A stretch of 64,000 nucleotides of DNA from Planctomycetota bacterium (GTDB taxonomy: Bacteria; Planctomycetota; B15-G4; SIAN01). Positions 22,396 through 33,619 of this stretch are shown here, in pieces. A program made the translations under genes and the position numbers. The first letter of the stretch is position 1, and each line of letters begins with the position of its first letter. Below the pieces are notes generated by a model that had not been told where the DNA came from, ran no database searches, and was given only the letters and a program-made list of their open reading frames with translations. Location of the stretch: NCBI GenBank assembly GCA_016795285.1, contig JAEUIC010000011.1, forward strand, positions 182,321-246,320. The letters are read 5' to 3'.

Positions 22396-23499
22396 ATGCT
22401 GCTGCCCCGCATCGCCACGAGCTGCCTCGCGGCGGCGCTCCTCGCGCCGTGCCTCGCCCCCGCCGCATCCGCGCAGGTGTGGGTGAACGCGGGCCAGGAC
22501 GCCACCCTGGCGCCGGAGCGTCCGCTCACGCGGCTGGCCGGAGCGGCTGGCAACATTTCGCCGCTCGACTTCTGGGTCGCTGACGGGGACGGCGCGTCCG
22601 AGAACCGCCTGCTGAAGTGGAACGACTTCACCGGCCTCACCGTGGTCGGCCCGTTGCAGGACTCGACCGGACGCATCTACGGCTGGCCGAGCGACTTCGA
22701 GCGGGTGCGCGGCGAGGTCTTCGGCATCGAGACGTTCGACCGGAAGCTCTACCGGCTCGACGGCACCACCGGGCTCTGCACCGACGTCGGGCCGGCGCTC
22801 GCGTACGGCCGTCTCTTCGGACTCGCCTACGACTACGGCGCCGACAAGCTCTACGCCGTCGACAACAAGACGCGCAAGATCCTGCAGGTCGATCGCACCA
22901 CCGCGACCGCCACCGTCATCACCACGCTGCCGGCGCAGTTCAGCGACGTGCGCGGCCTCGCCTGCCGCTCGGGCGACGGCCGGCTCTGGTTCTGCGACGA
23001 CGCCACCGAGACGCTGCAGCGGCTCGACCTCGCCACGCTCACGATCGAGCACATCCTCGACTTGAACGACGGTCCCGACGCCAAGGTCGACGAGATCGAG
23101 TTCTTCGAGGGGCAGCTCTTCTGCGCGTACCGCACCTACGACGCCGGCACCAACATCTGGTCGGTGCAGCTCGCGCGCATCGACCTCGAAGACGAAGTGG
23201 CGGTGCCGTACGGGCCGGTGATCCACGACGTCTCGGCGCACAGCCTGCTGATCCACTCGGTGCCGGAGTCGCTGGTCTGGGTGCAGGTCTCGGGCCCGGC
23301 GGCGACCATCGAGCAGCCGGCGCGCCTCGACACGCCGGTCACGCTCTCGACCCCGGGCCAGTACGTCTTCGAGCTGCAGGCGCGCCTCTTCCATCGCGTC
23401 GTGGTGGCCGATCAGGTGACGATCCGGTTGCCGCCACCCGCCGCGCCGCCGAAGCGCACCGGTGGTGGCGGCTCCCCGGGACCGGGTCAGACGCACTGA
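22396..23499 (+). CDS. Secreted beta-propeller protein with a split PKD-like domain
   Basis: A 367-residue protein with a Sec signal (RIATSCLAAALLAPCLAPA, cut near ASA-QV). The mature N-terminus VWVNAGQDATLAPERP looks like the first strand of PKD-type repeats (NAGPDQTVTLP). Residues of about 60-290 are a propeller of repeated blades (FGIETFDRKLYRLDGTTG, LYAVDNKTRKILQVDRTT, LWFCDDATETLQRLD). The C-terminus VQVSGPAATIEQPARL plus TPGQYVFELQARL resembles the end of the same PKD fold. It ends in a Gly/Pro-rich tail. Probably cell-surface or periplasmic; ligand unknown. Confidence 0.7.
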   Translation: MLLPRIATSCLAAALLAPCLAPAASAQVWVNAGQDATLAPERPLTRLAGAAGNISPLDFWVADGDGASENRLLKWNDFTGLTVVGPLQDSTGRIYGWPSDFERVRGEVFGIETFDRKLYRLDGTTGLCTDVGPALAYGRLFGLAYDYGADKLYAVDNKTRKILQVDRTTATATVITTLPAQFSDVRGLACRSGDGRLWFCDDATETLQRLDLATLTIEHILDLNDGPDAKVDEIEFFEGQLFCAYRTYDAGTNIWSVQLARIDLEDEVAVPYGPVIHDVSAHSLLIHSVPESLVWVQVSGPAATIEQPARLDTPVTLSTPGQYVFELQARLFHRVVVADQVTIRLPPPAAPPKRTGGGGSPGPGQTH

Positions 23500-23548
23500 T
23501 CGAACGCGCCGTCGCGACCGTTCCCGCCACTCCCGACGCCAGGCCGAG

Positions 23549-24025
23549 ATGCCCGAACCCACCGTCACCAACCCGACCTTCCTCGCGCTCCTCTCCGCGC
23601 ACTCCGCGATGATGGGCCTCTTCGAGGAGCACCAGCAGGCGCTCCTCGAGCGTGACTTCGGCCGCGCGCTCGAGCGGCTGCTCGAGTTGCGCCGCCAGTT
23701 CGAAGACCACGTGCAGGGCGAGGAGGAGCTCTTCGCCAAGCTCTTCTCCGAGGTCGACTCGGTGCGCGGCACGCCGCTCGACCTCTTCACGGGCGAGCAC
23801 AAGCACCTGCGCGAGCTGCTCGGCGAGTTCGAGAACGCGACACGGCGGCTCGACGCGGGCACGGCCGGGCGCCACCTGATCGAGCTGATCGAGGAGGAGG
23901 CGCTCTTCAAGTCGTTCTTCCGCCACCACGACGAGCGCGAGCGCAACCTCCTCTACCCCGCCTTCGACAAGGGCACCTCGGACGAGACGCGCCGCGACCT
24001 GCTGCGCCGCTTCCACGCCCACTGA
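23549..24025 (+). CDS. Hemerythrin HHE-domain protein
   Basis: A 158-residue all-helical protein. Ligand-type residues appear in order: HSAMMGLFEEH, then FEDHVQGEEELF, GEHKHLRELL, and IEEEALFKSFFRHHDERERN ending LLYPAFD. This is the H...HxxxE...H...HxxxD-like arrangement of hemerythrin-like di-iron proteins. The likely role is oxygen, nitric oxide or iron sensing or storage in the cytoplasm. It lies 49 bp after the propeller gene on the same strand. The 76-bp convergent gap after it has two weak 5-bp hairpins (24034-24046, 24050-24063) and no T-run. Confidence 0.8.
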   Translation: MPEPTVTNPTFLALLSAHSAMMGLFEEHQQALLERDFGRALERLLELRRQFEDHVQGEEELFAKLFSEVDSVRGTPLDLFTGEHKHLRELLGEFENATRRLDAGTAGRHLIELIEEEALFKSFFRHHDERERNLLYPAFDKGTSDETRRDLLRRFHAH

Positions 24026-24101
24026 CCGCGGCATCCCGATCCGGGAGCGTTCCGCCGCCGGAAGCCGCACCTCGGCGATCGACGCGCCCCCCTCCGCCGC
24101 G

Positions 24102-24872
24102 TCAGCTCGCCCCCGCCAGCAGCGCCGCGCCCCCCTCGACCAGCAGCTTCCCCGCCGCGATCAGCAGCACCACGCCGAGCAGCCGCCGCAGCCGCCCCGG
24201 ATCGAGCCGCGCAGTGCCGAGCGACGTGCCGAGCAGGCCGCCGAGCAGCACCACGACGGCGTAGAGCGGCAGCTCGCGCGGCAGCGCCTCGACCCGCACG
24301 CGATGGCCGAGCAGCCCCGCGATCGAGGTGCAGAGGATGAAGACGGCGCACAACGCCGACACCTCGCGGACGCGCGCCCAGCGGCGAAAGAGCGCGAGCG
24401 GCGCGAGGAAGATCCCGCCGCCGGTGCCGGTGAGGCCCGACACGAAGCCGATCGCCGCGCCGACCGCCAGCGCGACCGGGCGCGTCGGCGGGCGCGGCTC
24501 GCCCGCGTCCGATTCGCGCGACGGCAAGAGCAGGCGCGCCGCCGCCGCCAGCAGCACCAACCCGAGCAGCGGCTTGTAAGCGCGCGGGTCGAGCGCGAAG
24601 CCGCCCGCGACGAAGGCGAGCGGCACGGTCGCGACGCCGAACGGCCAGAAGAGCCGCCACGAGAAGAGCTTGGCCCGCGTGAAGCGCCACGCCCCGAGCC
24701 CGGCCACGACGATGTTCAGCACCAGCGCCGTCGGCTTCATCTGCTCCGGCGCGACGCCGAGCAGCGCCATCGTCGCCAGGTACCCCGACGCGCCGGCGTG
24801 GCCGACCGACGAGTAGAGCGCCGCGACGACGAAGAAGGCGGCGCACAGGACGCTCACCGTCGCGACGTCCAT
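24102..24872 (-). CDS. TauE/SafE-family membrane permease
   Basis: A 256-residue protein with about eight membrane helices and the internal duplication of TauE/SafE (DUF81) transporters: ALYSSVGHAGASGYLATMAL in the first half and IGFVSGLTGTGGGIFLAPLA in the second. The family exports or imports sulfite, organosulfonates and related anions; the substrate here cannot be assigned. It starts 39 bp downstream of the hutU stop on the same strand, so it may be cotranscribed with hutU. Confidence 0.85.
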   Translation of the reverse strand: MDVATVSVLCAAFFVVAALYSSVGHAGASGYLATMALLGVAPEQMKPTALVLNIVVAGLGAWRFTRAKLFSWRLFWPFGVATVPLAFVAGGFALDPRAYKPLLGLVLLAAAARLLLPSRESDAGEPRPPTRPVALAVGAAIGFVSGLTGTGGGIFLAPLALFRRWARVREVSALCAVFILCTSIAGLLGHRVRVEALPRELPLYAVVVLLGGLLGTSLGTARLDPGRLRRLLGVVLLIAAGKLLVEGGAALLAGAS

Positions 24873-24911
24873 CAGCGCCTCCCCGCCGTCCGCTGCGCGC
24901 TCACGCGCCGC

Positions 24912-26579
<1,668 letters not shown>

Positions 26580-26621
26580 GGCGAAGCTCTCGGCGAGGTC
26601 GGTGGAACGAACGGGCGGGCG

Positions 26622-26627
26622 ATCGTA
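26622..26627 (-). promoter_or_regulatory. Candidate -10 of hutU
   Basis: On the minus strand, GCTACGATCGCCCGCC contains TACGAT (5/6 match to TATAAT), 42 bp before the hutU ATG. It has the same GCTANNNT plus C-rich form as other starts here. No convincing -35. Confidence 0.4.
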
Positions 26628-26664
26628 GCGCTGCCGTTCCACCGCCGCGCGCGAGCGCCCCCCG

Positions 26665-28932
26665 CTACGGCGCGCCGGCCGGCTTGCTCGCGGCGCCGGT
26701 GGTGGCGGCGGCGGGCGTCTCCTTCAGCCGCTCGAGCTGCTTCGCGAGGAAGTCGACGTCCATGAACGGATCGCCGCCGGTCCGCTTCCAGTGCACGCGG
26801 CCCTGCGCGTCGATCACGATCGTCGAGTGGAGCTCGAGCTCCTCGAAGTCGTCGTAGCTCGCGAAGCGGCGCGCGTTCTCGTGGTTCAAGTCGGAGAGCA
26901 GCTTGAACGCGAGGCCGCCGAGCTGCTCCGAGTCGCGGTTCTTCTCGGGCGGCGCGCTACTGACCGCCAGCAGCGCGGTGTCGCCGAAGCCGCCGGCCTG
27001 CGCCTTCTCGTTGATCTTCTTCAGTTGCTCGACGCAGTGGGCGCACTCCTCGCCGAGGAAGAAGACGAGCAGGACGTTGCGGCCGCGGTAGTCGGAGAGG
27101 CGCACGCGCGAACCGTCGGCCGCCACGACGTCGAGCTCGGGCGCCGCGAACGGCACCCAATCGAGCGGCCCGACGTCGGCGTTGCTGTCGAGCGTGTAGG
27201 CGCGCTCGGGCGCCGGCGTCTTCGCATCGGGCTTCGCCGAGAGGCCGAGCGCCGCGACCTCGCGCGACCAGCGCAGCCCCGCGTCGGCGGCCGACCAGAC
27301 GAAGGCGAAGCGGCCCGCCGCTTCCGTCGCCGCCTCGCGCGCGCCCAACGCCGCGTGCGCCTGCGCCAGCGCCGCCAGCACGAAGGCGTCGTTGGGGAGC
27401 GCCACGAGGGCGCGCTCGTAGGCGGTGACCGCGAGGCGCAGGTCGCCGTGGCGGCGGAAGAGCTCGCCGAGGAGGTACCAGGCCGACCACGGATCGTCGG
27501 GCGGGTCGTTCTCGTAGCCGTGGACGGCGCGCTGCTCGTCCTCGAACTCGCCCGCCTGGGTGAGGCGCTGCACGGCGCCCAGCACGTCGCCGTCCGCTTC
27601 GCGCAGGAGCCCCTCGCCGATGGCGAGCCGCAGCGAGAGCGGCCCGCCGACCGCGTCGCCCTTCTCCACCTCCGCGACGCGCTTCTTGAACGCGCCGAGC
27701 TTGGCGCGCGCCTCCTCGCGCTTGCCCGTGGCGATCAGCGCCACCGACTCGGCGAAGGCGCGCGCATCCTTGTCCTTCTCGATCTCGCGCCACGGGATCG
27801 CGCCGGGCTTCAGGATCTCCTCCCACCGCTCGAAGCGCAGCAGCCCGCGCACCAGCGCCTTCATCCCCTCGTCGATGTCGCCGTAGTCGCCGTCCTTGTT
27901 CTTGTCGGGATCGCGCGGCGCGGCGATCAGGTCGCGCGCGCCGGAGCGCGCCGCCGCCTCGAGGCCGAGCTGCTCCTGGATGTGGCAGAGGTAGTTGCGG
28001 TTGTGGCCGAAGTTCCACGTCTCGAACGGCAGCGCGAGGTGGCTGTTCATGTAGGCGAGCTCGACGCGCGTCGCGCGGTCCATCGAGCGCGCCGCCTCGT
28101 GCCACATGCCGATCTTGCTGTAGATGTGGCCGGGCATGTGGTTGGCGTGGCCGCTGCCCGGCGCCGCCGGCCCGTAGGCGCGGCAGCTCGGCAGCGCCTG
28201 CACCGGATCGGTCGGATCCCAGTTGTGGATGCGGTAGTGGTGGGCGCCGGGATGGTCGGGTGCCTGCGCGAAGACCTGCTGCAGCAGGAGCTCGTTGCCG
28301 ACGGCGTTCCGCTGGCGGATCGAGAAGAGGGCGAGCGACGCCTTCGCCTCGAGATCGTCGGGATGGGCCAGCACCAGCTTCTGCAGCTGCGCGGCGAGGC
28401 GCGTCTGCGGCTCCTTCGCGCCCGGCTGGTAAGCGGTCGCGAACGCCTCGATCCAGGCGCGCTCGTGCGGCGAGACCTTCTCCTTGCGCTTCACCGCTTC
28501 GGCGAGGAAGTCGCGGTAGCGCTGGTTCCTCGGCTCCTCGAAGTCGCCGTCGACGAACCAGGTCAGCCCGGTGCGCGCGAGGCCGAGGTAGGCCATCGCG
28601 CAATCGGGATCGAGCCTCAAGCACCAGCGGAAGGTGCGCTCCGCCTCCTCGAACCAGAAGTTGTGGAGCAGCGTGTTGCCCTGGTCGAACCACTGCTGCA
28701 GCTCGGCCGCGACGGCGGGCCGCGTCGTCGTGATCGGGAAGTGCGTGGTGCCGAGCCCCTCCATCCGCCACGGCCGCTGGCGCATGCCCGCGTCGAACGC
28801 GGCGCCCTGGCGCGAATGGCCGGCGCCGTCGGGGAGGAGCGCGAGCGGCCGCGGCGCAGCGATCGGCGCCAGCGGCTCGAACGTCCCGTTCCAGGAGAGC
28901 AGCAGGGCGGCGGTGGCGAGCGGCAGGTGCAT
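26665..28932 (-). CDS. Exported TPR-thioredoxin fusion protein
   Basis: A 755-residue protein. The N-terminal hydrophobic segment ([12 protein letters not shown]) acts as signal or anchor; ATG 28932 was chosen so that this segment is terminal. Residues of about 80-590 are TPR-like helices: [20 protein letters not shown], then [19 protein letters not shown]. Residues of about 605-745 form a thioredoxin/peroxiredoxin-like domain ([16 protein letters not shown]) with a CAHC redox pair at C630 and C633 and late [14 protein letters not shown]. Such fusions occur in environmental bacteria with large secretomes. A role in extracytoplasmic thiol chemistry is inferred. An 85-bp gap separates it from hutU on the same strand. 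Confidence 0.8.
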   Translation of the reverse strand: MHLPLATAALLLSWNGTFEPLAPIAAPRPLALLPDGAGHSRQGAAFDAGMRQRPWRMEGLGTTHFPITTTRPAVAAELQQWFDQGNTLLHNFWFEEAERTFRWCLRLDPDCAMAYLGLARTGLTWFVDGDFEEPRNQRYRDFLAEAVKRKEKVSPHERAWIEAFATAYQPGAKEPQTRLAAQLQKLVLAHPDDLEAKASLALFSIRQRNAVGNELLLQQVFAQAPDHPGAHHYRIHNWDPTDPVQALPSCRAYGPAAPGSGHANHMPGHIYSKIGMWHEAARSMDRATRVELAYMNSHLALPFETWNFGHNRNYLCHIQEQLGLEAAARSGARDLIAAPRDPDKNKDGDYGDIDEGMKALVRGLLRFERWEEILKPGAIPWREIEKDKDARAFAESVALIATGKREEARAKLGAFKKRVAEVEKGDAVGGPLSLRLAIGEGLLREADGDVLGAVQRLTQAGEFEDEQRAVHGYENDPPDDPWSAWYLLGELFRRHGDLRLAVTAYERALVALPNDAFVLAALAQAHAALGAREAATEAAGRFAFVWSAADAGLRWSREVAALGLSAKPDAKTPAPERAYTLDSNADVGPLDWVPFAAPELDVVAADGSRVRLSDYRGRNVLLVFFLGEECAHCVEQLKKINEKAQAGGFGDTALLAVSSAPPEKNRDSEQLGGLAFKLLSDLNHENARRFASYDDFEELELHSTIVIDAQGRVHWKRTGGDPFMDVDFLAKQLERLKETPAAATTGAASKPAGAP

Positions 28933-29059
28933 GGCGGCTCCTCGCGATCGGACGACTCGGGAACGAAGCGGCGGCGACGGCGCGAGCGCGACTCTCGGCA
29001 CGGCGCGGCGCGGCACGCTAACGGCCGAGAGGTGCCCCCGATACCCGTGGTTCCCCCGC

Positions 29060-29065
29060 TACCAT
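29060..29065 (+). promoter_or_regulatory. Candidate -10 of the methyltransferase-dipeptidase-deacetylase operon
   Basis: GCTACCATCCCCCGCC contains TACCAT, 34 bp before the ATG at 29099. The same 11-base string GCTACCATCCC occurs in the gcdH promoter. The -35 position is unconvincing. It lies in the 166-bp divergent gap with the TPR-thioredoxin gene. Confidence 0.42.
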
Positions 29066-29098
29066 CCCCCGCCTCGCACCCGGACGGGGCCTCGCGCG

Positions 29099-30055
29099 AT
29101 GATCGAATTCCAACGGCTGATCCTCGGCGACACCCGCCGCAACGAGCTCTTCGCGGAGGCGCTGCGCCGCTCGATCGTGCCGGGCCGCACGACGGTGGCC
29201 GACCTCGGGGCGGGCACCGGCTACCTCTCGTTCGTGGCGCGCAAGCTCGGCGCGGCCCACTGCTACCTGGTCGAGATGTCGGAGCTGATCGAGCTCTCGC
29301 AGCGGCTCGCCAAGGCGAACCGCCTCGACGAACTCACCTTCATCCACGCCCACTCGATCGAGCTCGAGCAGCCGCCGAAGGTCGACCTCGTGGTGAGCGA
29401 GACGCTCGGCAACGTCGCCTTCGAGGAGAACCTGCTCGAGACGATGCAGGACGCGCGGCGGTGGCTGGCGCCGGGCGGGACGATGATCCCGCAGCGCGTG
29501 GCGCAGTTCGCGGCGCCGCTGGTCGCGCCGCGCTTCTTCGCCGAGCTCGACGTCTTCTCGCGGCTCGGCCACGGCCTCGACTTCGGGTTGGCGGGCGCGC
29601 TCGCCACCGACAACGTCTACGTGCGCCGCTTCGCGCCGGGCGACCTGCTCGCCGAGGGGCGCGGCGACGGCGAGGTCGCTTCGCGCCGGCTCGACCAGGT
29701 CGACCTGCGCAAGCGAACGGCGAGCGTGCGGCGCGGCCGAGCGGAGTGGCGCATCGCCAAGGCGACGGCGCTGCACGGCTTCGCGCTCTGGTGGGAGTGC
29801 GAGCTCTTGGCCGACGCGCCCGACCTGGTGCTGTCGACCTCGCCGCTCGCGCCGCCGACCCATTGGGAGCAGGTCTGGTTGCCGCCGCGCGCGCCGCTCG
29901 CCGCGAAGGCGGGCGACACGCTCGCGCTCGAGCTCGAGTGCGACTCGCGGCCGCAGGTGAAGATCAACTTGAAGTGGAAGGTGACGCTGCTCGACCGCGC
30001 CGGCAAGGTGCGCGCCGAGGAGCAGCACGACATGCGCAAGGGCTACCTCGAATGA
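29099..30055 (+). CDS. PRMT-like SAM-dependent methyltransferase
   Basis: A 318-residue class I methyltransferase with PRMT hallmarks. Motif I is VADLGAGTGYLSFVA and post-I acidic residues are LVEMSE. SETLGNVAFEEN places E101 and E110 nine apart, as in the double-E substrate loop of protein arginine methyltransferases. A THW loop (T254-H255-W256, in PTHWEQVWLP) lies in the C-terminal beta barrel, as in eukaryotic PRMT1. Arginine N-methylation of a protein is the obvious hypothesis; small-molecule guanidino or amino substrates are possible. Its stop overlaps the next ATG (ATGA), so it is translationally coupled to a dipeptidase. Confidence 0.75.
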   Translation: MIEFQRLILGDTRRNELFAEALRRSIVPGRTTVADLGAGTGYLSFVARKLGAAHCYLVEMSELIELSQRLAKANRLDELTFIHAHSIELEQPPKVDLVVSETLGNVAFEENLLETMQDARRWLAPGGTMIPQRVAQFAAPLVAPRFFAELDVFSRLGHGLDFGLAGALATDNVYVRRFAPGDLLAEGRGDGEVASRRLDQVDLRKRTASVRRGRAEWRIAKATALHGFALWWECELLADAPDLVLSTSPLAPPTHWEQVWLPPRAPLAAKAGDTLALELECDSRPQVKINLKWKVTLLDRAGKVRAEEQHDMRKGYLE

Positions 30056-31248
30056 ACGTCGCCGCGTTGCTCCTCGCCTTCCCCGCCGCGCTGACCGCCG
30101 CGCAGGAGTCGCCGCGCGAGGCGGCGCGCCGCATCCATGCCGACCTGCCGGTGATCGACGGCCACAACGACCTGCCGTGGGAGATCCGCGAGAAGCTCGG
30201 CGGCGACCCGCGCGCCGTCGACTTCCGCCAGCTCCAGCCGCAGTTCCACACCGACCTGCTGCGCCTGAAGCAGGGCGGCGTCGGCGGCCAGTTCTGGTCG
30301 TGCTACGTCGGCTTCGATCCCGACCGCTCGACCGCCGCCACCTTCATCGAGCAGCTGCTGCTGATCCATCGCCTGGTCGCCGCCTACCCCGACGAGCTCG
30401 AGTGGGCGCTCACTGCCGACGAGCTCGAGTCGGCGCGCAAGCGCGGCAAGGTTGCCTGCCTGGTCGGCGTCGAGGGCGGCCACGCCATCGACGACTCGCT
30501 CGCGAACCTGCGCACGCTCCACTCGCTCGGCGCGCGCTACATGACGCTCACCCACGGCGGCACGCTGTCGTGGGCCGACTCGGCCACCGACTTGGCGCGC
30601 CACGGCGGCCTCACCCCGTTCGGCGAGGAGGTGGTCCGCGAGATGAACCGCCTCGGGATGCTGGTCGACCTCTCGCACGTCTCGCCCGAGACGATGGACG
30701 ACGCGCTGCGCGTGACGAAGGCACCGGTGATCTGCAGCCACAGCTCGGCGCGCGCCATCGCCGACCATCCGCGCAACGTCCCCGACCTGCAGCTGAAGAC
30801 GATCGGCGCGAACGGCGGCGTGGTGATGGTCAACTTCTTCCCCGGCTTCGTCGTGCCGAGCAGCGCCGCGACGCTCACCGACAGCCTCGCGCGCCGCTTC
30901 GAGCTGAAGGCGCAGGGGCTGAAGGGCGAGGCGTTGTCGAAGGCGATGGACGAGTGGAACGCCGCCCATCCGCTCGAGCGCGGCAGCCTCGACGACGTGG
31001 TCGCCCACATCGAGCACCTCGCCGCGGTGGCCGGCAAGGAGCACGTCGGCCTCGGCTCCGACTTCGACGGCATCCCGAGCGTGCCGGCCGGCCTCGAGGA
31101 CGTCTCGAAGTACCCCGCGATCACCGAGCGGCTGCTCGAGCGCGGCTGGAGCGAGAAGCAGGTGCGCGGGCTGCTCGGCGGCAACGTGCTGCGCGCGCTG
31201 CGCGAGGCGGAACGGGTCGCGCGCAGCTTGCGTGACGCGCGCAAATGA
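30052..31248 (+). CDS. Membrane dipeptidase (renal dipeptidase family M19)
   Basis: A 398-residue zinc peptidase with a short signal peptide (NVAALLLAFPAALTAA). Metal-binding motifs appear in order: DGHNDLPW (HxD), GVEGGHAI (bridging Glu), LSHVSP and CSHSSARAI (His ligands), then GLGSDFDGIP. The family cleaves dipeptides, often with D-residues at the C-terminal side, so it could recycle wall or protein fragments in the periplasm. It overlaps both neighbours by 4 bp. Confidence 0.92.
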   Translation: MNVAALLLAFPAALTAAQESPREAARRIHADLPVIDGHNDLPWEIREKLGGDPRAVDFRQLQPQFHTDLLRLKQGGVGGQFWSCYVGFDPDRSTAATFIEQLLLIHRLVAAYPDELEWALTADELESARKRGKVACLVGVEGGHAIDDSLANLRTLHSLGARYMTLTHGGTLSWADSATDLARHGGLTPFGEEVVREMNRLGMLVDLSHVSPETMDDALRVTKAPVICSHSSARAIADHPRNVPDLQLKTIGANGGVVMVNFFPGFVVPSSAATLTDSLARRFELKAQGLKGEALSKAMDEWNAAHPLERGSLDDVVAHIEHLAAVAGKEHVGLGSDFDGIPSVPAGLEDVSKYPAITERLLERGWSEKQVRGLLGGNVLRALREAERVARSLRDARK

Positions 31249-32042
31249 GCGCCACGCCGCGCGCCGCCGCGCCGCGCGTGCTGGCGCTGTTCGCCCATCC
31301 CGACGACGCCGAGCTGCTGGCGGGTGGGACGCTCGCGCTGCTCGCCGAGCTCGGCTGGCGGGTCGACGTCGCGGCGATGACGCCAGGCGACCTCGGCTCG
31401 GCGACGCTCGATCGCGAGGCGATCGCCGCCATCCGCCGCGAGGAGGGGCAGCGTGCCGCAGAGCTCCTGAAGGCGCGCTGGCACTGCCTCGAAGCGCGCG
31501 ACCTCGCCATCGTCTTCGGCGAGGAGCTCTGCCGGCGCGCGACCGCGCTGGTCCGCGCGGTCGTCCCCGACCTCGTGCTGACCCATTCGCCGAGCGACTA
31601 CCTCGCCGACCACGAGGAGACCGCGCGCATCGCCGCGCAGGCGTGCTTCGCCGCGCCGGTGCGCCTCTACACCGCCTCGAGCGGCGGCGACGACGAGGCG
31701 CCGGCGACCGCCGCGATCCCCCACCTCTGCTACGCCGATCCGCTCGATGGCATCGATCGCCTCGGCGCGCCGATCACGCCGCGCGTCGTCGTCGACATCG
31801 AGTCGACCTGGCCGATCAAGGAGCTGCTGCTCCAGTGCCACGGCAGCCAGCGCGCCTGGCTCGCGAAGCAGCACGGCGCCGACGACTTCATCGCGCAGGC
31901 GCGCCGCTTCGCAGCGGAGCGCGGTGCGCTGGTCGGTGCGCCGCTCGGCGAAGGGTGGCGCCCCCACCTGGGCCACGCCTTCCCGCGCGACGGGCTGCTC
32001 GAGAAGACGTTGGGACGGCGTTGCCGCGCGGTGGCGCGCTAG
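31245..32042 (+). CDS. PIG-L/LmbE-family deacetylase
   Basis: A 265-residue enzyme with the AHPDDAELLAGG zinc motif near residue 18 and the second motif THSPSDYLADHEET near residue 108. The family removes N-acetyl groups from GlcNAc-type sugars (GlcNAc-PI, MshB, BshB), so a sugar or glycoconjugate substrate is likely. It is the last member of the coupled trio and is followed 33 bp later by the convergent hutH stop. There is no signal peptide, so it acts in the cytoplasm unlike the dipeptidase. Confidence 0.88.
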   Translation: MSATPRAAAPRVLALFAHPDDAELLAGGTLALLAELGWRVDVAAMTPGDLGSATLDREAIAAIRREEGQRAAELLKARWHCLEARDLAIVFGEELCRRATALVRAVVPDLVLTHSPSDYLADHEETARIAAQACFAAPVRLYTASSGGDDEAPATAAIPHLCYADPLDGIDRLGAPITPRVVVDIESTWPIKELLLQCHGSQRAWLAKQHGADDFIAQARRFAAERGALVGAPLGEGWRPHLGHAFPRDGLLEKTLGRRCRAVAR

Positions 32043-32075
32043 GCGCCGATCTGCACGGCTTCGCGCGGCGCTCCG

Positions 32076-33608
32076 CTACTCGACCTTCCCGCCCGCGTTG
32101 CGCGCCGCGTCGACCAGCGCGCCGCTCCTCACCAGCTGCGCCAGCGCCTCGAGGTCGGGCGCGAGGTAGCGGTCGTCGGCGAGCGTCTTCACCTGCGCGC
32201 GGATCGCGCGGCGCGCCGCTTCGAGCGGCGGCGTCGAGCGGTGCTGCTGCTCGAAGTCGAGCCCTTGCGCGGCGCAGAGCAGCTCGATGGCGACCACCCG
32301 CTCGCCGTTCTCGACGATCTGCAGCGCCTTCCTCGCGGCGATCGGCCCCATCGAGACGTGGTCCTCCTTGTTGGCGGAGGTCGGGATCGAGTCGACCGCG
32401 GCGGGGAAGCTGAGCGCCTTGCTCTCGCTCACCAGCGCGGCGGCGACCACCTGCGGGATCATGAAGCCGCTGTTCAGGCCGGGCTTCGGCGTGAGGAAGG
32501 GCGGCAGGCCGGAGAGGTCGGGGTTGACGAGGTTCTCGGTGCGCCGCTCGCTGATCGACTGCAGGTCGGCGACCGCGGCGGCGATGCGATCGGCGGTGGC
32601 CGCGATCGGCTGCGCGTGGAAGTTGCCGCCCGAGATCAGCTCGCCCTCCTCGGCGAAGACGAGCGGGTTGTCGGTCGACGCATCGATCTCGACCTGCAGC
32701 ACGCGCCGCGCCTCCGCGAGCGCGTCGCGGCAGGCGCCGTGCACCTGCGGCGCGCAGCGCAGCGAGTAGGGGTCCTGCACCTTCCCGCAGTCGGCGTGCG
32801 AGGCGAGGATCGCGCTGCCCTGCAGCAGTCCGTGCAGGTTGGCGGCGACGCGCAGCTGCCCCGGATGGGGCCGCGCGGCGTGGATGCGCCGGTCGAAGGC
32901 GCGATTGGTCCCCTTCAGCGCTTCGACGGTCAGCGCGCAGGCGACGTCGGCGCTGCGCGCGAGGTTCTCCGCCTTCCGGAGCGCCTGCAGCGCGAGCGCC
33001 GTGGTGAGCTGCGTGCCGTTGATCAGCGAGATCCCTTCCTTCGCCCGCAGCGCGATCGGCGCGAGGCCCGCCTTCTTCAGCGCGGCGCGCACCCCCATCT
33101 CCTTGCCGCGCAGCCAGCAGCGCTCCCCTTCGCCGATCAGCGCCAGCGCCAGGTGGGCGAGCGGCGCCAAGTCGCCCGACGCGCCGACCGACCCCTGGCA
33201 CGGCACGCACGGGACCAGGTCGGCGGCCAGCAGCGCGAGCAGCTGCAGGACCAGCTCGAGGCGCACGCCGCTGCGGCCGGTGGCGAAGGTGCGCGCGCGC
33301 AACACCATCATCGTGCGCACGATCTCGGGCGGCAGCGGCGCACCGACGCCGCACGCGTGGCTGCGCAGCAGGTTCACCTGCAGCTGCTCGAGCTTCGCGC
33401 CGTCGATCCGCTCGCGCGAGAGCTTCCCGAAGCCGGTGTTGATGCCGTAGACCGTCTCGCCCGAGGCGAGCACGCGGTCGACCACCTTGCGAGCGGCGGC
33501 GATCCGCTTGCGGACCACCCCGTCGAGCGTCACCTCGACCGGTTCGCCGGCGAGGACGGGAGCGAGGGCATCGAGCGCCAGCGGCGCGGCGGTGAAATGG
33601 AGTTTCAT
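32076..33608 (-). CDS. hutH: Histidine ammonia-lyase
   Basis: A 510-residue enzyme deaminating L-histidine to urocanate, feeding hutU. The ASG triad that cyclises into the MIO cofactor is A143-S144-G145 in SVGASGDLAPLAHL. YGINTGFGKL near residue 54 carries the catalytic tyrosine, and QDPYSLRCAPQVHG and IDASTDNPL are other family signatures. The start is ATG 33608, with a candidate -10 only 11 bp away, hinting at a near-leaderless mRNA. Confidence 0.96.
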   Translation of the reverse strand: MKLHFTAAPLALDALAPVLAGEPVEVTLDGVVRKRIAAARKVVDRVLASGETVYGINTGFGKLSRERIDGAKLEQLQVNLLRSHACGVGAPLPPEIVRTMMVLRARTFATGRSGVRLELVLQLLALLAADLVPCVPCQGSVGASGDLAPLAHLALALIGEGERCWLRGKEMGVRAALKKAGLAPIALRAKEGISLINGTQLTTALALQALRKAENLARSADVACALTVEALKGTNRAFDRRIHAARPHPGQLRVAANLHGLLQGSAILASHADCGKVQDPYSLRCAPQVHGACRDALAEARRVLQVEIDASTDNPLVFAEEGELISGGNFHAQPIAATADRIAAAVADLQSISERRTENLVNPDLSGLPPFLTPKPGLNSGFMIPQVVAAALVSESKALSFPAAVDSIPTSANKEDHVSMGPIAARKALQIVENGERVVAIELLCAAQGLDFEQQHRSTPPLEAARRAIRAQVKTLADDRYLAPDLEALAQLVRSGALVDAARNAGGKVE

Positions 33609-33619
33609 GGCGGGGCGAG

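Noticed and set aside
26580..26642. Longer hutU start at 26642
   Set aside because: The added 21 residues are not conserved, the -10-like element would fall inside the gene, and Cys410 numbering supports 26579.
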